A stretch of DNA of 64,000 nt, from the NCBI RefSeq assembly GCF_030867095.1, contig NC_081829.1, forward strand, positions 87,732,261 to 87,796,260, read 5' to 3'. Position 1 is the stretch's first letter. Each line of letters starts with the position of its first letter. The notes below the pieces were generated by a model that did not search any database, had not been told where the DNA came from, and saw only the letters and a list, made by a program, of their open reading frames with translations. Positions 60,001 to 64,000 of this stretch are shown here, in pieces. This DNA is from Alligator mississippiensis (lineage: Eukaryota > Chordata > Crocodylia > Alligatoridae). Made by a program: the position numbers and the translations under genes.

Positions 60001-63000
60001 CAGTTAGATAGCTGACCGGGAGCAAATTTGCTCCCAGGCACTAGGGGGTGGGAGATTGCTTCCGTCCCCAGGAGCTGCCTACTGCCAGGGCAGGCTCTGC
60101 CGCTGGAACCTGGGCAGGGGCAATGTCCTTCTGCTGGGGCAGGGAGCTCCCTGCACAGGGAGAGTTCCCTGCCCAGCCTGGAGCTGGCTGGGACCTGCAG
60201 CTCATAGAGGAACAATTCTGCACCTCCTCCAGGAGACAGCTGTCCTGGTCCTGTGCTCCCTGTCAGCCTCTGGGCTAGCACCCAGAGGGAGCCTAGCGCT
60301 CCCCCTAGCTGCTGCAGGGGGCCAGTGCAGGGGTGAGAACAGACTGATGCCAGGAGCAGCAATTCTGTTCCCAAATGGACACATGTGTAGATGCCTGCCC
60401 AAGGTGAGTTTACTTCAAAGTAATTTACTCTGGAGTAAACGCATGCAGCAGTATTTGCATGTGTAGATGTGTCCAGCGATGTCCTAGTCACCTTCTTAAT
60501 CTTGGGCTTCTTTAATTTATGTAAAGGTTCGCCTTGATCATACCTCTCGAAAATTGAGCTTTGGATCAGATTTGAACTATTCTACTCGAGAAGATGCTCC
60601 ACTTGGTCCTCAGCTGCAAAGCATGCCTTCTGAGCAAATTAGAAATCAGCTGACTGCTATGTCTTCTGCTCTTGCTAAGGCTCTTGAAGTTATTAAACCC
60701 CCTCACTTGTTGGTAAGTATTTTTAAACTTGGAAAACTTCAACAAATATTGTTAATTCATGTACAAAATAGTGTAATGTATACCTGATATCCTTGTACAA
60801 CCGCTGTACAGCTGTTTCTTGCCAAATCAAATGCACATTTCATTGACCTGCTCTCAGAATAGTGATGAGCGGTGTTATTTCTGATGTGCTAAAAAAACTG
60901 TTGGAGGTTAATTAGCAACATGACTATATGTAGTTATTGTTGCCAGTCCCCTTCAGACAAATCAGCTGATCAAGTTCAGTATGTACAAATTTAATGTAGA
61001 AGTATAGGTTTCCCTCGCTTTATGAGAGTTCTGCATATGTGAATTCGCTATTACGTGATGACCCTTTTTATGCCAAAAATTTGTTATATGCAAGATAAAT
61101 TCACTCTCATGCAATCGGTGTGGTGGAAGCCTGCAGTGAGCTGCGTTGTGGGAGTGATGTACAGTGTACAGCTGTACAGTGCATTGTAGGAGTGATGCGC
61201 ACCAAAATATAGTCTCCTGTGTGGATCTGTGCTCCTCACTCGTTGTCTGACACGTATTTCTGTTGTTGCCATCTCCATTATGTCAGTGCCCTGGACTTGT
61301 GTGCATTGTCTGCTGTTGGTGAGTACCAAAATTGTCCTGTAAGTGGTGTAGGCATGGGTCTGGGGGGTCAGTACAGTCAAGATCTTGAAACATATCTCTG
61401 TTTGTTACATTGTAAAGTGGGTTCCCTGTATGCAAATTCGAGTTATGCACTGTTTTCTAGGAACACATGTACAGCATAAAGCAAAGGAAACCTGTAATGT
61501 GATTATTCGTGGGAAAGGCTAAATGTATCTTATGCAACTGAGACAGCGAAAGAATGCTGTCTCCATCCTTGTAATTGCACTAGATTTTCTGGGTTAGCCT
61601 AATATAATTGTTTTGAAGCTGTGAATACTTCCTCAGCATTAGCTTTCCTATGATACATTAGGCTGTCTGTAAGTAGTTATGTTAAAGAAGCTCTGCTAGG
61701 TTTTGAACAGTCAAAAATTTGACTGTGTTCTTTTTTCTTTTAGTACTGTGTTGCTCTATCTTTTTTTTTCCTCCTGTTCCTTAGCAGCTACTCTTACATT
61801 CCTTAGCATTGTGGCATTTGTTTTTAATAGTTATAATGAGTGATATTTGAATACTTTTGAATTGATTGAAAACATAAGAAACTTAAGAACGCGGTATTTT
61901 AAAATATAAGGAAGGTGTCAGACTGACTTCCAACAATGCCCTCTCCATCTTGCAGCATGAGAAGCCAAAAATCCCCAAATGCAGCCAGTCAGTTCTTGTG
62001 CGGTCACATTATTAAAGACGGTGTCATCGTGTGCATGAGGGACAGAATTAAGATTGCTAGGAAGAGATTTATCAGCTTTTTTGGTGAAGAAAAAGATAAT
62101 TTTTCTGAATTTTTGCCCGTATTGTATCAGATTGCTCTTTGGAATTGTCATTGTGACAGATGTGGAATGCAGTCTCACAGCAGAGTCTAGAAACCATGAG
62201 CTAAAGCTTTTGTAGCCTAAAAATTGACTTCCTTCCTCCCCTCCTTGAGGATGGTGGCTGTTAGTTGAACTTCAGCTTCTACCTGTGATATCACCTATTT
62301 CCAGGTTCTCTAAAGGTTTTCAAGCAAAAAAGTGGCAAGTCAAAACCTGATATTGCCAATATACTTACTTTTGAGTTAGTGTTTACTGGTCAGAAAGAAA
62401 TAAATGGCAAGTGTATTTTTGCTTTGCAGTAATGTTTTGAGAAGGGATGGCTCTTGGAATGTAAAGTATTAATACATACTGTCCTAGCAATGTGCCTTCT
62501 TCAGATTTTGTGTTCAGTATAGTCCTTTTATCTATGCAGTTTCATCTGCATGTAACTGCAAAACTTTAAAGGTGGCTGCTTGCATATTTAAGTACTAGTA
62601 GTGGTTGCCATAGTAACCGTTTCATAGCTTTCTTAGGATTGGTTCCAAAGCTTAGTTAAGTCAATAGGGCTCTCCCTAGCTATTCCAATGGATATCTAAT
62701 TATGCCATCTGTAACTTCCAAATTCTTATATTATGACTTGCCACATAGGCCCATTCATGCACAGTGAAGGTTAAAATAATGATAGTGGTGTTTAATATAT
62801 TTCATTTTTAGCAATCTTAGGAAAAGATGCCAGTTTCTCATCAAGTATTTTTCCCATAGGCAAAACCGTCATTTGAAAAAAATACAAATTAGATTATTAG
62901 TCCTGTCTTGTTACAGGCACCTGGTAGATCCTGGTTGAAACGTTAAGTGTTATTGTACAAATAGTTTAAATAGGAGTAGTAGCAACATCACATTCCAATT

Positions 63001-63628
63001 CACTACGTAAAATACACATTGTGAAGTTACCCAGAACTCATGTTGGCTGAGCATACTCTTCAGCATTTAGTGTAAAACATTTCTATCTAACATTTGTAAT
63101 GTTTTTAAAATAACATAATTTTGCTATGATATTTGGCTAATGGGCTGTGGACAATTTTCTTTAAAGGACCTTAGAGTCTAATCTTGAAGTCTTGGTTTCA
63201 GTGTTTAACTTTTTCATGATTGATCCCTTTTAAAGAGATGCTGTCTCTTGTTCTTAACTTACCCATTCATTTTCATTTAGCAAGAGAAGGAGGAGCAACA
63301 TCAGATGGCTGTTAATGCTTACTTAAAAAATTCAAGGAAAGAACATCAACGTATCCTTGCTCGTCGTCAAACTATAGAAGAGAGAAAGGAACGTCTTGAA
63401 AGTCTAAACATTCAGCGTGAAAAAGAAGAGTTGGAGCAACGTGAAGCTGAACTACAAAAAGTTCGTAAAGCTGAGGAAGAAAGGCTGCGCCAGGAGGCAA
63501 AGGAGAGAGAAAAGGAGCGTATTCTGCAGGAGCATGAACAAATCAAAAAGAAAACTGTTCGCGAAAGGTTGGAACAGATCAAGAAGACTGAACTGGGAGC
63601 CAAGGCATTCAAAGATATTGATATTGAA
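38963..63628 (+). CDS. EIF3A: EIF3A, translation initiation factor 3 subunit A, first 12 coding exons (3' part outside window)
   Basis: EIF3A is the largest scaffold subunit of eIF3. It binds the 40S ribosome and helps mRNA recruitment and scanning in the cytoplasm (established knowledge). Coding exons: 38963-39011, 43504-43694, 43959-44095, 53277-53440, 53773-53972, 55047-55255, 55973-56144, 56441-56545, 57815-57913, 58591-58707, 60527-60712 and 63281-63628. They total 1977 bases, exactly 659 codons. All introns are GT-AG with matching phases. The protein begins [20 protein letters not shown] and is almost human-identical. The N-terminal helical repeats span exons 1-6, the PCI region about residues 315-500 (exons 6-11), and the charged spectrin-like coil begins in exon 12. 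The ATG has a GCCATCATG context. The C-terminal half, including the acidic-basic decapeptide repeats, lies beyond the window. There are no breaks. Confidence 0.98.
39012..43503. other. EIF3A intron 1 with several repeat remnants
   Basis: 40239 begins TAGGGGTGCACCGATA, a hAT-style end. It is followed by GC-rich sequence to about 41450 with many meaningless open frames. At 41460 TCTTATATAATAAAGGGC resembles a Helitron 5' end. About 41800-41837 is an end related to the hAT at 35453, in reverse. About 42797-42890 is a diverged relative of the inverted-pair repeat at 2342. Confidence 0.5.
43504..43694 (+). CDS. EIF3A: EIF3A coding exon 2
   Basis: [20 protein letters not shown] and [20 protein letters not shown]. 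The exon ends KNICQQ at donor GTATGG, residues 17-80. Confidence 0.97.
43959..44095 (+). CDS. EIF3A: EIF3A coding exon 3
   Basis: [20 protein letters not shown] and [11 protein letters not shown], ending in phase 2 at donor GTAGGA. Confidence 0.97.
45295..45900 (-). mobile_element. Old CR1/L3-type LINE fragment
   Basis: On the - strand 45750-45545 reads VLFN-like [20 protein letters not shown], the region after the reverse transcriptase YxDD box of CR1-like elements. 45530-45295 is the reverse of a typical ancient CR1 3' region (CCACTCAAAGTAACC..., CAATGCTTAACTACCCT). It is much more diverged than the other CR1 copies here, so it is older. Confidence 0.65.
46540..47500. repeat. Degenerate GC-rich tandem repeats
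   Basis: AGGGTCTGCCCAGTG-like words recur at about 46563, 46730, 46849 and 47145, each followed by GGGGCTTTTCACTG- or CCCCACC-rich stretches. Spacing is irregular (about 120-300 bases). About 47640-47672 (GTTTGATACCTCTGGTC) looks like the right end of a hAT-style element. Open frames here are not genes. Confidence 0.5.
47696..51757. mobile_element. hAT-type transposon split by a CR1 insertion
   Basis: The element is 47704-51749. An exact 8-bp target duplication ATGATTAC flanks it (47696-47703 and 51750-51757). The ends are TAGGGCTGTGCAAAG and TTTGCACAGGCCTA. The left part (47704-47787) carries GATTCGATTTGGAGGAGATT, shared with the hAT at 8449. The right part (about 51170-51749) is GC-rich with a T-rich run, as in that copy in reverse. 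No transposase is visible. Confidence 0.85.
47788..51165 (-). mobile_element. CR1 LINE, nearly full length, 5' truncated
   Basis: The 3' tail (CATAGTTTCATAG in + strand view) is at the left. ORF2 reads leftward from about 50660. The endonuclease part shows [12 protein letters not shown] and [10 protein letters not shown]. The reverse transcriptase shows [31 protein letters not shown] and [11 protein letters not shown]. The end shows [16 protein letters not shown]. To the right, part of ORF1 shows [12 protein letters not shown], the esterase-like motif of CR1 ORF1. ORF2 is split over about six frames, so it is inactive. The 5' end stops inside ORF1. Confidence 0.9.
51757..52004. mobile_element. 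pogo-like MITE beside the hAT
   Basis: CAGGCAACTGCTGCTTAGC at the left and GGGGGTTGCCTA at the right, with TA on each side (51755-51756 and 52005-52006). The interior has AGCGTTAAAC, ACCCAAGATGGC (twice) and TATAGCG words. The first bases overlap the hAT target duplication. Confidence 0.8.
52287..52373. repeat. 87-base hairpin / miniature inverted repeat
   Basis: GTAGTTGGGATAGAGTTAG in the left arm (52287-52311) pairs with CTAACTCTATCCCAACTATAC in the right arm (52349-52373) at 23 of 25 positions, over a 37-base loop. It lies in EIF3A intron 3. The rest of the intron up to 53276 shows nothing else. Confidence 0.8.
53277..53440 (+). CDS. EIF3A: EIF3A coding exon 4
   Basis: [20 protein letters not shown] and [20 protein letters not shown], residues 126-180, following the 9.2-kb repeat-laden intron. 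Confidence 0.97.
53773..53972 (+). CDS. EIF3A: EIF3A coding exon 5
   Basis: [20 protein letters not shown] and [20 protein letters not shown], residues 181-247, donor GTGTAT. Confidence 0.97.
55047..55255 (+). CDS. EIF3A: EIF3A coding exon 6
   Basis: [20 protein letters not shown] and [20 protein letters not shown], ending in phase 2 at donor GTGGGG. This leads into the PCI region. Confidence 0.97.
55973..56144 (+). CDS. EIF3A: EIF3A coding exon 7
   Basis: [20 protein letters not shown] and [20 protein letters not shown], the start of the PCI domain, donor GTAAGT. Confidence 0.97.
56441..56545 (+). CDS. EIF3A: EIF3A coding exon 8
   Basis: [20 protein letters not shown] and [10 protein letters not shown], 35 codons in phase 0 on both sides. 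Confidence 0.97.
57815..57913 (+). CDS. EIF3A: EIF3A coding exon 9
   Basis: [20 protein letters not shown] and [12 protein letters not shown], 33 codons, inside the PCI domain. The following intron carries snoRNA copy 1. Confidence 0.97.
58252..58384 (+). ncRNA. SNORA19: H/ACA box snoRNA, SNORA19-like, copy 1 (EIF3A intron 9)
   Basis: The 5' hairpin is closed by GCACAT / ATGTGC, followed by an H box AAACAA (58313-58318) fitting ANANNA. A second hairpin is closed by TGAAGG / CCTTCA, and an ACA box (58379-58381) is followed by exactly three bases. H/ACA snoRNAs guide pseudouridylation in the nucleolus. SNORA19 is known to reside in EIF3A, so host and structure agree. The target uridine was not derived. 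Symbol by position and fold, not by a search. Confidence 0.75.
58591..58707 (+). CDS. EIF3A: EIF3A coding exon 10
   Basis: [20 protein letters not shown] and [18 protein letters not shown], 39 codons of the PCI winged-helix part. Confidence 0.97.
58708..60526. other. EIF3A intron 10
   Basis: Apart from the element at 59829-60476 no further feature was recognised. Confidence 0.35.
59829..60476. mobile_element. Terminal-inverted-repeat element in EIF3A intron 10
   Basis: The left end GGGCATGTCTACACAAG faces the right end CATGTGTAGATGTGTCC. Inner edges carry TTACTGCATAGTAAAGC and TTTACTCTGGAGTAAACG palindromes. The middle, about 60000-60380, is GC-rich with open frames (up to 188 codons) that look compositional. 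The target duplication is unclear, so no superfamily is assigned. Confidence 0.65.
60527..60712 (+). CDS. EIF3A: EIF3A coding exon 11
   Basis: [20 protein letters not shown] and [20 protein letters not shown], 62 codons, donor GTAAGT. The following intron carries snoRNA copy 2. Confidence 0.97.
60831..60962 (+). ncRNA. SNORA19: H/ACA box snoRNA, SNORA19-like, copy 2 (EIF3A intron 11)
   Basis: This is a paralogue of copy 1 with the same architecture: GCACAT / ATGTGC stem, H box AAAAAA (60891-60896), second stem TGGAGG / CCTTCA and ACA box (60957-60959) plus three bases. Shared words include GTGTTATTTCTGATGTGCTA and TTCAGACAAAT. Differences are scattered but the stems are kept, so both may be functional. 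Confidence 0.75.
61005..61494. mobile_element. pogo-like MITE, second subfamily
   Basis: TAGGTTTCCCTCGCTTTATG at the left and CATAAAGCAAAGGAAACCTG at the right are inverted repeats with three mismatches in 20, flanked by TA (61003-61004 and 61495-61496). GAATTCGCTATTACGTGATG inside is typical of Tigger-like ends. It lies in EIF3A intron 11, without transposase. The rest of the intron to 63280 shows no other feature apart from the snoRNA. Confidence 0.8.
63281..63628 (+). CDS. EIF3A: EIF3A coding exon 12 (coiled-coil start)
   Basis: [20 protein letters not shown] opens a strongly charged Glu/Lys/Arg coil, 116 codons, ending [13 protein letters not shown] at donor GTAAGC. It is the last exon in the window. 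63629-64000 is intron. Confidence 0.97.
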
Positions 63629-64000
63629 GTAAGCAATTCATTGGAGTATCAAATTTTTCCAGGTGCTTGTACAACTAACTTTCATGTTCTCCATCTGCTT
63701 TGTTCTCTCTTTGCTATATGCAAGAAAATAATTTTCTGATTTAAAAATGAGACTATGCATTTGGGCGATTTTAAATATCTGATTTTGCTCAGCCTCTGGA
63801 GTAAAACTGAACACTGAGCTTGACTAAAAGCTGTGTTCTAGTAGGAATGAAGGGAATTTTTTGAGAGGAGTCTGATGACTTCCTCTGTCTAGCTGTTTAC
63901 ATAGCAAATAAGATGCGACATAGACATCCAGATCCTTTGTGTGATGTCTGGACTCTGTCTTAAAATTCAGATTAGTGTCCATTAGATGCCTTTAAAAGTA

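Noticed and set aside
59925-60491. Open frames of 188 (-) and 136 (+) codons
   Set aside because: They fill the GC-rich middle of a terminal-inverted-repeat element inside an EIF3A intron. No known domain and no exon borders.

Overview
The window looks like nuclear DNA of a sauropsid vertebrate, most likely a crocodilian or a turtle. The genes are split by GT-AG introns of 0.3 to 9 kb. The repeats are CR1 LINEs whose 3' ends carry the CATAGTTT-type tail, together with many short terminal-inverted-repeat DNA transposons of hAT and pogo/Tigger type. No LTR element or retroviral gene was recognised. Species is an inference from repeat style and protein similarity.

Three host genes lie in the same order and orientations that I recall for human 10q26 (SFXN4 - DENND10 - EIF3A). 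(1) The C-terminal exons of SFXN4 (sideroflexin 4, + strand) occupy about 1808-6645. One exon is damaged and another could not be recognised, so this copy may be decaying. (2) DENND10 (formerly FAM45A, - strand) runs from its ATG at 27438 to its stop at 14546. All nine coding exons were found, every phase fits, and they give an intact 354-residue protein. (3) EIF3A (+ strand) starts at 38963. Its first twelve coding exons, 659 codons, are intact, and the gene runs off the right edge of the window. SFXN4 and DENND10 converge tail to tail. DENND10 and EIF3A diverge head to head from two separate CpG-rich promoters 11.5 kb apart.

EIF3A introns 9 and 11 each hold a copy of an H/ACA box snoRNA resembling SNORA19. 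Just upstream of the EIF3A promoter lies a 1-kb minisatellite that is partly organised into a 156-bp higher-order repeat. EIF3A intron 3 (9.2 kb) holds a three-layer nest: a pogo-like MITE, a hAT element inserted at its edge with an exact 8-bp target duplication, and a 3.4-kb CR1 inserted in the hAT. The DENND10/EIF3A intergenic region is mostly repeats: palindromic AT/GT microsatellite, a MITE, a LINE fragment, a tRNA-derived SINE and two hAT elements.

All long open frames outside the named exons lie in GC-rich repeats, CpG islands or the minisatellite and are judged spurious. No new gene system was found. The best leads are the duplicated snoRNA, the promoter-abutting minisatellite and the decayed SFXN4 exon.
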